A stretch of DNA of 64,000 bases from Acetonema longum DSM 6540 (GTDB lineage Bacteria; Bacillota; Negativicutes; Sporomusales; Acetonemataceae). The position numbers and the translations under genes are program-made. Positions within the stretch are counted from its first letter, which is position 1, and every line of letters begins with the position of its first letter. The notes beneath the pieces are model-generated. The model was not told the origin of the DNA, did no database searches, and saw only the letters and a program-made list of their open reading frames with translations. Positions 36,542 through 44,355 of the stretch are shown piece after piece. The stretch spans positions 1 to 64,000 of the forward strand of contig NZ_AFGF01000234.1 of assembly GCF_000219125.1 (NCBI RefSeq). The letters run 5' to 3'.

Positions 36542-37126
36542 TTAATAACGCCCGGTTTTCAGTGCTATGATATCCGTAATCAGATCAATCAGTTTGCCGG
36601 TGAGGACGTTTAATTCTCCCACCGCTCCATAGCCGGCAGGCGTTTCTGCTACACCGCTTCTTTGCCGCGGCAGCGCCGCCAGCAGGCGGGCGGCCCGCAG
36701 ATACTTCTCCACAGTGGCTGCAGTCCATAGGCAGGGGATCTCCCTGCCGCCCGTCAGGATAATGGCCGCGGGATAGGGAGAACAGGGCCTTTTCTCCACG
36801 GCCTTTACGGCCAGGGCGTTCACATAGCCGGTGCAGGTGTCGCCGGATACGCGGGGTGTTCTCACCTTCACCGGAAACAGGCTTAAAGCGGCGGTAAGCG
36901 GCAGGACCTGGAGATTGGCGCTGCCTGTAGCCCGGGCGGTCTGGCGCTTCAGGGCTGTTAAATCCACCGCCTGCTGCCGGGCGATTTGGCGCAGAACTGT
37001 GCGCACCCGGCGCCGTATGGTCTGGTTCGTTCCGTCGACGGCAATGATTTCGGTGCTGTCGCCGTCAGCTGTATAACAGGGCAAAATGGCTGAAATGGAT
37101 CCTTTGCCTGGATTGGGTAGAAACAT
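36542..37126 (-). CDS. Hypothetical protein, possibly ComK-like
   Basis: This 194-residue protein is encoded on the minus strand, with AGGAGGCTACC just before the ATG. It begins MFLPNPGKGSISAILPCYTADGDSTEIIAVDG, then has a basic central part (TIRRRVRTVLRQIARQQAVDLTALKRQ) and LPLTAALSLFPVKVRTPRVSGDTCTGYVNALAVKAVE. The order LPCY... followed by a hydrophobic stretch, FP, PR, Cys and Asn faintly recalls the competence regulator ComK. That is a pattern impression only. No membrane segments or signal peptide are seen. Confidence 0.6.
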   Translation of the reverse strand: MFLPNPGKGSISAILPCYTADGDSTEIIAVDGTNQTIRRRVRTVLRQIARQQAVDLTALKRQTARATGSANLQVLPLTAALSLFPVKVRTPRVSGDTCTGYVNALAVKAVEKRPCSPYPAAIILTGGREIPCLWTAATVEKYLRAARLLAALPRQRSGVAETPAGYGAVGELNVLTGKLIDLITDIIALKTGRY

Positions 37127-37319
37127 AAGGTAGCCTCCTTAAAGTTCGCGGTCACACGATGAGAACGTCCGTTCGAGACAGTTTAATATTAACAGAAAAT
37201 CCTTTCTTTGGCAAGGTAGCAATGCATTAAGACGCTGCAAAAGAAAATGAGGCTGACGGCAGCGGCGATTTGTTGTATGATAGGATAGAACATTAGCATC
37301 GGCAAGGTTGTGGCAATAC

Positions 37320-39239
37320 ATGAGTATACTGAAAGCAGAAAATTTAATGAAAGCATTTGGAGTGGACACCCTGTTTCACTCTGTGGGATTTGAATTGCGG
37401 CGGGGAGAAAAGGTGGGACTGATCGGCGCCAACGGGACCGGCAAGACCACCCTGATGCGTTGCCTGCTGGGATTCGTCAAACCGGATGACGGACAGGTCA
37501 GCCTGCCCCCCGGTGAGATCATCGGCTATGTAGAACAGGCGGCCGGACAAGGGGGCGGTACCCTTTATGAAGAATTGCGCTCGGCTTATCAGGACCTGCT
37601 GCTTTGTCAGGAAAAGATCCGCCGGCTGGAAACAGCCATTGCCAACCGGCCTGCCGGGGACGAGCTGGACCGGCTGATGAAGGAATATGCGGCAGCAGTG
37701 GAACGTTTTGAATGGGGCGGCGGCTATGAAATGGAGAATCGTATCCGGCGGGTCGCCATCGGACTGGGATTTACCCCTGAGGATATGGACCGGCCGACTG
37801 CCGCTTTTTCCGGCGGACAGAAGACCCGCATTGCTCTGGCCAGAGCCCTTCTCAGACAGCCGGATTATCTGTTTCTCGACGAACCTACCAATCATTTGGA
37901 TATCGGCATGGTAGAGTGGCTGGAAGCATTTTTGGCCGAGTATCCCGGCGGGGTTTTGATCATCTCCCATGACCGCTACTTTCTCGACAGAGTGACCGAG
38001 CGAACCTTTGAGCTGGAAAATGGCAGCCTGACGGTGTATAACGGCGGCTATACCGAGTATATGATCCAAAAAACCGAGCGCCTGGCAGCTCTGGAGGCCA
38101 GTTTCGAAAAACAGCAGGCCTATATTGCCAAGACCCAGGCCTACATCAATAAATACCGCGCCGGCATCAAATCGAAGCAGGCCCGCGGCCGCCAGTCACA
38201 GCTGGACCGCCTGGAACGCATCGTGCTGCCTGAGACGGCGCCGGTTCTGACCTTTCAGTTTCCGACCGTGGGAGAGTGCGCCGAAAGGGTGGCTGAGGCC
38301 GATACAGTGACAGCCGGTTATGGGGAACGGATCGTGCTCAACGGGGTATCGGTCTTCATTCGCCGGGGAGACCGGGCGGCGCTGGTCGGACCCAACGGCT
38401 CCGGCAAAACCACCTTCCTGAAACTGTTCACCGGCCAGTTGACGCCGGTAAAGGGCCGGATAAAACTGGGCAGCAGAGTCAAGATGGGCTATTTTGACCA
38501 GGAACATCATGGATTGCAGCCGGATTTCCGGGTGCTGGACGAGCTGATGGCGGACTTTGCCTTCAGTGAGGAGCGGGCCAGGGGCCTGCTGGGCGCTTTC
38601 CTGTTTCGCGGCGACGACGTGTATCGCCGGGTCGGGGATTTAAGCGGCGGGGAAAAAGCCAGATTATCCCTGTTGAAGCTCATGCTGACCGGAGCCAATT
38701 TTCTCGTGCTGGACGAGCCCACCAACCATCTGGATATTCCCTCCCGGGAGGCGGTGGAGGATGCCATTCTGGCCTATCCCGGCGCCTTTTTGATCGTTTC
38801 CCATGACCGTTATTTCCTGGACAAGATCGCCGATCGGGTTCTGGAACTGGACGATGGACGCATCACCGGGTATTTGGGAAGCTTCAGCGATTATCAGGAG
38901 CAAAAAGAAAAAGCCGTCAAAGAGGCGGCCAAGCAGGAACAGGAACTCAGAAAATCCCAGTCAAATCTCCCGGCAGCGCCGGAAAAAGGCAAGCCCCGTT
39001 CTTCCCGGCAGCGGCAGCAGAGCCAGGAGAAGCAGCTTAAAAAGCTGGAGCAGGAGATACAGGAGCTGGAGGCGCAGCAGAAGGTTTTAGCCGAACAGCT
39101 CAATGACCCGGCAACTCATGCCAATCCTGAAACCAGCCGGTCTCTGGCGGAAGATTATCAGCAGGTGGAAACCCGCCTGGCCGAATGCTATGACCAGTGG
39201 CTGGAATTGCAGGAGGAGTCGGCGCAAGAATCAATCTGA
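37320..39239 (+). CDS. ABC-F family ATPase
   Basis: This is a 639-residue soluble protein with two ABC domains: Walker A GANGTGKTTL and signature FSGGQKTRIALARAL in the first, GPNGSGKTTF and LSGGEKARLSLLKL in the second, each with LDEPTNHLD. A linker with KTERLAALEASFEKQQAYIAKTQAYI separates them, and a charged coiled-coil C-terminus (KEAAKQEQELRKSQ onward) closes it. There is no membrane part. ABC-F proteins act on the ribosome in translation or antibiotic protection; the coiled-coil tail resembles Uup/YdiF-like members. ATG 37320 is preferred to the TTG at 37308. Confidence 0.93.
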   Translation: MSILKAENLMKAFGVDTLFHSVGFELRRGEKVGLIGANGTGKTTLMRCLLGFVKPDDGQVSLPPGEIIGYVEQAAGQGGGTLYEELRSAYQDLLLCQEKIRRLETAIANRPAGDELDRLMKEYAAAVERFEWGGGYEMENRIRRVAIGLGFTPEDMDRPTAAFSGGQKTRIALARALLRQPDYLFLDEPTNHLDIGMVEWLEAFLAEYPGGVLIISHDRYFLDRVTERTFELENGSLTVYNGGYTEYMIQKTERLAALEASFEKQQAYIAKTQAYINKYRAGIKSKQARGRQSQLDRLERIVLPETAPVLTFQFPTVGECAERVAEADTVTAGYGERIVLNGVSVFIRRGDRAALVGPNGSGKTTFLKLFTGQLTPVKGRIKLGSRVKMGYFDQEHHGLQPDFRVLDELMADFAFSEERARGLLGAFLFRGDDVYRRVGDLSGGEKARLSLLKLMLTGANFLVLDEPTNHLDIPSREAVEDAILAYPGAFLIVSHDRYFLDKIADRVLELDDGRITGYLGSFSDYQEQKEKAVKEAAKQEQELRKSQSNLPAAPEKGKPRSSRQRQQSQEKQLKKLEQEIQELEAQQKVLAEQLNDPATHANPETSRSLAEDYQQVETRLAECYDQWLELQEESAQESI

Positions 39240-39309
39240 GTCCCGATCCACTTGTCCAAGCAGCTAATCCAAAAGCTTGGGCGGGCGAATCGCAGCCTGA
39301 GTGAACCCT

Positions 39310-39333
39310 AACGGTCTTCGGACCGTTTTTTTT
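39310..39333 (+). terminator. UUCG-loop terminator after the ABC-F gene
   Basis: ACGGTC and GACCGT pair around TTCG, followed by a run of seven T. It is a textbook intrinsic terminator. The stretch 39334-39507 shows no gene. Confidence 0.9.
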
Positions 39334-39507
39334 CTCTTTACTGAACGAGTTGGTCTGACTCGACTCAGTTATCCTTTCAGATAACCTAACTTCAACGTCC
39401 TTGCAGGTTACCGGCAGATTCTCGGCGGCTAACTTGCCCCGTCTCGGTTTTTGCCGGTGTTTAGCGGCTGTAGTAAAGTAAATACAGCGCTAATATCGAG
39501 GAACCGG

Positions 39508-39528
39508 TTCCTCACCATAGGTGAGGAA
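39508..39528 (+). promoter_or_regulatory. Hairpin covering the ribosome site of the sigma-like gene
   Basis: TTCCTCACC and GGTGAGGAA are perfect nine-base arms around ATA, and the right arm contains the Shine-Dalgarno GGTGAGG of the ATG at 39529. As RNA it would hide the ribosome site; as DNA it is a dyad. The palindrome GAACCGGTTC overlaps its left edge (39501-39510). Confidence 0.65.
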
Positions 39529-40098
39529 ATGTTAAACGAATTGGTCAAACGGGCTCAGGCCGGGGATATGGATGCGTATACGGCAGTTTGTCTGCGTTTT
39601 GGTAATCTCATCCGCAAGCAGGCCCGGCAGACTCATCTGACGCCCCTGCGGGAGGAGGCTGAAGCTGAGGGGTGGCTGGCAGTGGTCCGGGCGGTGCAGC
39701 AGTACCGGGAGGACTTAAAGATACCCTTTGCCGGCTATGCGGCTCAGTGCATCCAATATCGCATATGGAACCTGTTTAAACGGGAACGCCGGCGCTGGTC
39801 CAGGGAAATTCCCCTGACTGAGACGGATGAAACGAACGCGGGGACGTTCCCGGTTGCGGCAGCGGCTGCACCCGTGGACGTGGCGGCTCAAGCCGAAACG
39901 GCCATATTGGACGCAATAGTCCGGCAGGCCTTGGCTGAACTGCCGGAAAAGCAGCGCCTGGCGGTTATGGAAACCATTATGCATGGGCGTAAGCTGGCAG
40001 AGCTAGCCCGGCTTTGGGGGATCACCCCTCAGGCAGTCTACAGTTTTCGCAAACGGGGTTTGGCGAATTTAAAAATAAGGCTGAGCGAACAAGTCTAA
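39529..40098 (+). CDS. Sigma-70-like factor
   Basis: This 189-residue protein starts MLNELVKRAQAGDMDAYTAVCLRFGNLIRKQA, an RNA polymerase sigma region 2-like helix set. It continues EEAEAEGWLAVVRAVQQYREDLKIPFAGYAAQCIQYRIWNLFKRERRRWSREIPL (region 2.3-2.4 pattern) and ends in a region 4-like HTH, LAELPEKQRLAVMETIMHGRKLAELARLWGITPQAVYSFRKRGLANLK. The linker with AAAAAP is short. The layout resembles small SigH/sporulation-like or YvrI-type factors. The ATG is directly preceded by a hairpin that would mask its ribosome site. No anti-sigma gene is adjacent. Confidence 0.82.
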   Translation: MLNELVKRAQAGDMDAYTAVCLRFGNLIRKQARQTHLTPLREEAEAEGWLAVVRAVQQYREDLKIPFAGYAAQCIQYRIWNLFKRERRRWSREIPLTETDETNAGTFPVAAAAAPVDVAAQAETAILDAIVRQALAELPEKQRLAVMETIMHGRKLAELARLWGITPQAVYSFRKRGLANLKIRLSEQV

Positions 40099-40116
40099 CT
40101 TCATGTCCCCCCAAAA

Positions 40117-40159
40117 TGAGCCAAAGCCGACGCCCTGTAAGGGCGTCGGCTTTGGCTCA
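40117..40159. repeat. Perfect 20-base inverted repeat
   Basis: TGAGCCAAAGCC... (40117-40136) is perfectly complementary to 40140-40159 with a three-base loop GTA. No T-tract follows on either side within ten bases, so it is not a classical terminator, though its position between convergent genes (the sigma-like gene and the minus-strand small membrane gene) suits a bidirectional transcription barrier. Confidence 0.85.
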
Positions 40160-40217
40160 AAGACTGGAGCAAACTGCTCTTTTGTAGTATGATGGGTAAG
40201 AACGGCAAGCTAAACAG

Positions 40218-40361
40218 TTATTGGAGAAAAACTAACAATGTGGTACCCAGGTATGCCAGACCGCAGAACAAGATGATTTGGAAAATGTATTGTCCCGTTT
40301 TCTTTTCTTTGGAGATGCTTTTGTTTTTGTAATAGTGGTAAGTAAACATTTCATCCTTCAT
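40218..40361 (-). CDS. Small single-span membrane protein (47 residues)
   Basis: The frame begins MKDEMFTYHYYKNKSISKEKK and then has one hydrophobic helix (YIFQIILFCGLAYLGTTLLVFL) at residues about 25-46, ending in Q. GGAGG lies nine bases before the ATG on the minus strand, a strong ribosome site. The basic segment before the helix predicts the N-terminus inside. The family is not recognised. It is convergent with the sigma-like gene. Confidence 0.7.
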   Translation of the reverse strand: MKDEMFTYHYYKNKSISKEKKTGQYIFQIILFCGLAYLGTTLLVFLQ

Positions 40362-40480
40362 ACTACACGACCTCCGCGCATTTTGTATTATATTGTAACT
40401 CTTACTACATTATTTCATAAATTCCTGCTATTTGATGTATGAATTTGCAGGATTTTGTCCAAAATTTTGCGAAATGAGGA
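40362..40480. other. AT-rich spacer upstream of the candidate RNA
   Basis: No gene is seen. The stretch carries the upstream region of the minus-strand small membrane gene and may hold the promoter of the structured RNA and recD2. An imperfect inverted repeat CCTGC/GCAGG is visible around 40427-40451. Confidence 0.35.
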
Positions 40481-40629
40481 TAAAGCCCTAGTAGAGATGC
40501 AAAGCATCTCGGGGCAGAGCGGAAAACAAAGGACTTTCGGGTTGTGAGAGAAAACATTAGAAAAGTCTCGCAACTGACAAAAGGTAAAGAAAGTCTGACC
40601 CGGCGTAAAACCGAGAAGTGCCGTTTTCC
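40481..40629 (+). ncRNA. Candidate structured RNA or 5' leader of recD2
   Basis: Several nested helices can be drawn by eye. GAGATGC (40494-40500) pairs with GCATCTC (40504-40510), extended by GCCC/GGGC. GGAAAAC (40521-40527) pairs with GTTTTCC (40623-40629), enclosing GACTTTC (40532-40538) with GAAAGTC (40589-40595), which encloses GTTGTGAGA (40541-40549) with TCTCGCAAC (40566-40574). A small CGG/CCG hairpin follows at 40601. No open frame covers it. It fits none of the riboswitch consensus patterns I could recall. It lies 100 bases before recD2. Confidence 0.45.
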
Positions 40630-40726
40630 AATTTTGCAGGAGACAGCTTCGAATTATCTAACCAAAGAGGAAAACACAGGACAGCCTCGAACCTCTCACT
40701 AGAATCTAACTTCGCGAGGTACAACC

Positions 40727-42886
40727 GTGGAACTGCTAACAGGGACCGTGGAAACCATCACTTATCAGAACCAGGATAACGCATTTATTGTGTTTAAATT
40801 GCAGCCCCGGGGGCAGAAGAATCTGGTACCGGTGGTTGGCTATTTTGCCGCGCCTCTTTTAGGCGAAGAGGTGGAGTTAACCGGCGAATGGGTGGAGCAT
40901 CCCCGTTTTGGCCGGCAGTTTAAGGCCGCTTCTTTTAAACGGATTCAGCCCACCAGCCTGGCTGGCATTGAACGTTACCTGGGATCGGGGGCCATTAAAG
41001 GGATCGGTCCCGCGATGGCCGGACGGCTGGTTAAAAAGTTCGGCGCTGAAACCCTGACTGTCATCGAGCTGTTTCCCCATCGCCTGGTGGAAGTGGAAGG
41101 CATTGGACAAAAGAAAGCCGACCAGATCTGCCAGTCTTATGCCGAACAGGATGAAATGCGGGAAATCATGCTGTTTTTGGAAACCCACGGCGTATCCGGG
41201 GCTTACGCTGCCAAACTCTATGCCTGCTATGGCGGGCAGGTCGTTGCCATCCTGCAGCAAAACCCTTACCGTCTGGCCGAGGAAGTGGAAGGCATCGGCT
41301 TTCGCAAGGCCGATCAGATCGCTCGTTCCCTGGGCTTTGACGCCAATCACCCTGAGCGTTTGGCTGCCGGCATTCAGTTTGCCCTGCTGCAGACAGCTCA
41401 GGCCGGACACTGCTGCGTCCCGGAAAGCGCCCTGGTGGAGGAGGCCGCCAAACTGCTGGCTGCCGAGTTGGCCGAGGTGTCCCTCATTCTACAGCATCTT
41501 ATACGGGAAGAAAAATTGTGCCGGGAGGACTTTCACGGGACCACCCTGTTATATCCCAGACACTTGTTTTATGCCGAACGTCGGGTGGCTGACCGGCTGC
41601 TGCGGCTGCGGGACCGGGCCAAGCCGGTTTCCGCCGGCGATCATCAGGAAATTGTAGCCGAATGGGAAGCCGGCGCCCGCATCTCTCTGGCCCAGGCCCA
41701 GCGGGAAGCCCTGGCGGCGGCTCTGGCCCACGGCGTATTGGTGCTGACCGGCGGGCCCGGCACCGGCAAAACCACCACCGTTCAGGGAATTCTGGCGGTG
41801 CTGGAGCAGCAGGGGTTCAAGATCCTTCTGGGAGCGCCCACCGGCCGGGCGGCTAAGCGTCTTGCCGAAACCACCGGCCGGGAAGCCGTCACGGTTCATC
41901 GCATGCTGGAATCCACCGGCGGCCTGGAAGGGGCCCCTTTGTTTACCCGCGACGAGGAGAATCCTCTGGATGCCGACGTGGTCATACTCGATGAAGTGTC
42001 GATGATGGATATCCTGTTGACGCACTATTTTCTTAAGGCCGTGCCGGACGGCTGCCGGGTAGTGCTGGTAGGCGACGTGGACCAGCTGCCGGCGGTAGGG
42101 CCCGGCTCAGTGCTCAAGGACATCATCCGCTCTAAGGTGCTGCCGGTTGTCCGGCTGACCGAGGTCTTCCGGCAGGCCAACGAAAGCATTATTGTCCAGA
42201 ACGCCCACAGAATCAACCGGGGGCAGCCCCCCGACTGTGGAAAAAACGCCGATTTTCAGTTTCATCAAATCGAAAGCGCCGAGCAGGTAGCCGCAGCTAT
42301 CCTCCGGCTGGTGAAGCAAGACCTGGCGGCGGAAGGCTTCAACCCCCAAAGGGATGTGCAGGTCCTTTCCCCTATGCACCGGCAGGTCTGTGGCGTGGAA
42401 AATCTGAACAAACAGCTCCAGGCCGCCTTAAATCCGCCAAAGGAGCCGGACCTGACGGTTACTGGCGTGGCCCAGGTGTTTCGCAGCGGCGACAAAGTCA
42501 TGCAGATGCGAAACAATTATGAAAAAAACGTCTTCAACGGCGACATTGGATTTATTGCCGAAATCGACACCAACCGGATCGTCGTGCGTTATCCGGACAA
42601 TGACGTGCCCTATGAACGCAGTGACTTTGACCAGCTGCAGCTGGCTTACTGCCTGAGTGTGCACAAAAGCCAGGGCAGCGAGTACCCGGTGGTGGTGCTG
42701 CCTATTGTGCCCGGCCACTATATCATGCTGCAGCGCAATCTCCTGTACACCGCCGTGACCCGGGCCAAAGAAAAGGTCATCCTGCTGGGGACCCAAGCGG
42801 CTCTCTATACCGCCCTTTCCAATGACCGCACCCGCCGGCGCTATACCCTGCTGGCCGAGCGGCTTCAAGGGGAGGCGTTATGCTAG
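40727..42886 (+). CDS. recD2: RecD2-type ATP-dependent helicase
   Basis: This 719-residue SF1 helicase has an N-terminal OB-like region (ELLTGTVETITYQNQDNAFIVFKL) and helix-hairpin-helix segments (GIGPAMAGRLVKKFG, VEGIGQKKADQI, VEGIGFRKADQIARSLG). The motor has Walker A LTGGPGTGKTTTVQ, motif II VVILDEVSMMD, and the C-terminal LAYCLSVHKSQGSEYPVVVLP and LLYTAVTRAKEKVIL. Proteins of this type act in DNA repair without RecBC. Translation starts at GTG 40727 after GCGAGGT. Its stop overlaps the comF start by seven bases. Confidence 0.95.
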   Translation: MELLTGTVETITYQNQDNAFIVFKLQPRGQKNLVPVVGYFAAPLLGEEVELTGEWVEHPRFGRQFKAASFKRIQPTSLAGIERYLGSGAIKGIGPAMAGRLVKKFGAETLTVIELFPHRLVEVEGIGQKKADQICQSYAEQDEMREIMLFLETHGVSGAYAAKLYACYGGQVVAILQQNPYRLAEEVEGIGFRKADQIARSLGFDANHPERLAAGIQFALLQTAQAGHCCVPESALVEEAAKLLAAELAEVSLILQHLIREEKLCREDFHGTTLLYPRHLFYAERRVADRLLRLRDRAKPVSAGDHQEIVAEWEAGARISLAQAQREALAAALAHGVLVLTGGPGTGKTTTVQGILAVLEQQGFKILLGAPTGRAAKRLAETTGREAVTVHRMLESTGGLEGAPLFTRDEENPLDADVVILDEVSMMDILLTHYFLKAVPDGCRVVLVGDVDQLPAVGPGSVLKDIIRSKVLPVVRLTEVFRQANESIIVQNAHRINRGQPPDCGKNADFQFHQIESAEQVAAAILRLVKQDLAAEGFNPQRDVQVLSPMHRQVCGVENLNKQLQAALNPPKEPDLTVTGVAQVFRSGDKVMQMRNNYEKNVFNGDIGFIAEIDTNRIVVRYPDNDVPYERSDFDQLQLAYCLSVHKSQGSEYPVVVLPIVPGHYIMLQRNLLYTAVTRAKEKVILLGTQAALYTALSNDRTRRRYTLLAERLQGEALC

Positions 42887-43635
42887 TGTTTGCCCCAAAG
42901 AAACCGTCCTTCTGTTGGAGGTGGCTGCAGGCTTGCCTGGACTGGATTTATCCGCCGCGCTGTCCGGTCTGCCGGCGGTTTATGGATGTACACGGTCAAT
43001 GGTGCCCGGACTGCGGTCCGGAGGCCGGACCCCTGCGGACGCTTCCGCTGACGGGGCGACGGCTGGAGGTGCTGAATGCCGGGTATTATCTTTTCGCTTA
43101 TGAGGGAACTGTGCGCAGCCTGCTGCGCCGGCTCAAATTCCAGTCTCAGCGGGGAGCGGCGGCGCCGTTGCGATGGCTTTTGATCCAGCGGGTTCACTGG
43201 CAAGAGATGCCACGTTATGATTTGGTTGTGCCGGTGCCGCTGCATCCGGAACGGCTGGCTGAACGGGGGTTCAATCAGACCGAGCTTTTGTTTCGGCCCT
43301 GGGCCGATGCCTCCGGTTTTTGCTGGCAGGAATGCCTTAGTCGCAGTCGGGCCACTCAGCCCCAGTGGCAGCTGTCTCTGGAGCAGCGGCGGCAAAATAT
43401 AAAGGACGCGTTCTGCCTGACGCGTCCCGGGGGAACCAAAGCGGTGGAGAGCAAACATATTCTCCTGGTGGATGATATTTTTACCACCGGACTGACCATG
43501 GACCAATGCGCCGCAGTTCTGAAACAAGCCGGCGCAGCTTCGGTTACCGGCCTGGCCTTTGCCAGCGGCGCAGAAAATATTACCTTTCGGCTCTCTCTGC
43601 CTGACTCCCGGGATTCTCAGCATCTTTCGACATGA
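42880..43635 (+). CDS. comF: ComF family phosphoribosyltransferase-like protein
   Basis: This 251-residue protein has an N-terminal zinc finger (CPVC at about residue 27 and CPDC 16 residues on) and a type I PRTase domain with the PRPP loop ILLVDDIFTTGLTM and upstream VPVPLHPERLAERGFNQTELL. ComFC-type proteins are needed for DNA transformation and assist handling of incoming single strands. It is coupled to recD2 by overlap. Its last 56 bases overlap the 3' end of the convergent HD-GYP gene. Confidence 0.93.
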   Translation: MLVFAPKKPSFCWRWLQACLDWIYPPRCPVCRRFMDVHGQWCPDCGPEAGPLRTLPLTGRRLEVLNAGYYLFAYEGTVRSLLRRLKFQSQRGAAAPLRWLLIQRVHWQEMPRYDLVVPVPLHPERLAERGFNQTELLFRPWADASGFCWQECLSRSRATQPQWQLSLEQRRQNIKDAFCLTRPGGTKAVESKHILLVDDIFTTGLTMDQCAAVLKQAGAASVTGLAFASGAENITFRLSLPDSRDSQHLST

Positions 43636-44245
43636 TGAGTCCCTGGCCCATAGCCTCGACAAACGCCCGGACCACTTCCGGATCGAAGGCCGTCCCGGAA
43701 TGGTTCTGCAGCTCGCGCACCGCGTCTTCGGTGATTTTAGCCCAGTGCTGGGTGCAGGGGTTGATGGACCGGTCATAGTAGTTGGCCACGGCGATGATCC
43801 GCGCGCCTAGCGGTATATTGACTCCTTTCAGCCGCTTGGGATAGCCCTTACCGTCAAACTGTTCATGGTGGTAGCGGATATAGGGGATCAGCTCCTGGCA
43901 GCAGGAGATATTCTCCAGCATAAAACTGCCGGCGTTGCAGTGATTCTTGTACACGCTCATTTCCCGGGTCGACAGATACGGCACTTTGGCCAACACCGCG
44001 TTGGGCACGGTCAGATGGCCTATGTCGTGGAGAATGGCGGCATAACGGATCCGCTCGAGCTCCTCCCGGGGCAGGCGCATTTTGGCGGCAATACTGACAG
44101 CATAGTTGGCAACCTGGTGACTATGCAAAAACAGTTTCGCGCTTTTCATTTCCACCAGACGCATCAGATTGATGATGATGGTGTCCAAATTTTCGCTCTG
44201 GTAGAGCAGATTTTCGGTTGTTTGCATCAGCGTCACCATATACAC
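43580..44245 (-). CDS. HD-GYP domain phosphodiesterase-like protein
   Basis: This 221-residue protein is made almost entirely of an HD-GYP domain: LHSHQVANYAVSIAAKM, the HD pair in ILHDIGHLTVPNAVLA, and the GYP motif HHEQFDGKGYPKRLKG, followed by GARIIAVANYYD. Such domains hydrolyse cyclic di-GMP. There is no receiver or sensor domain. The GTG at 44245 has GAAAGG nine bases upstream; an ATG at 44239 is the alternative. Location next to the flagellar block suits a motility-related signalling role, which is inference. Confidence 0.9.
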   Translation of the reverse strand: MYMVTLMQTTENLLYQSENLDTIIINLMRLVEMKSAKLFLHSHQVANYAVSIAAKMRLPREELERIRYAAILHDIGHLTVPNAVLAKVPYLSTREMSVYKNHCNAGSFMLENISCCQELIPYIRYHHEQFDGKGYPKRLKGVNIPLGARIIAVANYYDRSINPCTQHWAKITEDAVRELQNHSGTAFDPEVVRAFVEAMGQGLIMSKDAENPGSQAERAER

Positions 44246-44263
44246 ACAAAACGACCTTTCGAG

Positions 44264-44355
44264 GAGACCGTTGAAAAAGGCTCATCTGCGTCGTCAGTCC
44301 TGCGAAAAGGCAAGAGGTTCTCTGACCTGGCATATGAACCTTTTTGAAAGGTCTC
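44264..44355 (+). repeat. Palindromic repeat element, copy upstream of the HD-GYP gene
   Basis: This 92-base copy starts GAGACCGTTGAAAAAGGCTC, then has ATCTGCGTCGTCAGTCCTGC, and ends ATGAACCTTTTTGAAAGGTCTC. Its ends are inverted repeats matching the nagA copy. It sits 19 bases upstream of the HD-GYP start, in the gap before the flagellar genes. Confidence 0.85.

Noticed and set aside
40490-40530. Cyclic di-GMP riboswitch, suggested by GATGCAAAGC
   Set aside because: The consensus joints and second stem of the GEMM motif are absent; here the bases form a simple GAGATGC/GCATCTC hairpin.
42883-43776. A 297-codon minus-strand frame opposite comF
   Set aside because: ComF has zinc-finger and PRTase motifs on the plus strand; the opposite frame has none and also crosses into the HD-GYP gene.
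25101-44355. CRISPR array from the recurring repeats
   Set aside because: Copies are kilobases apart, each palindromic, with no regular spacers and no cas genes.
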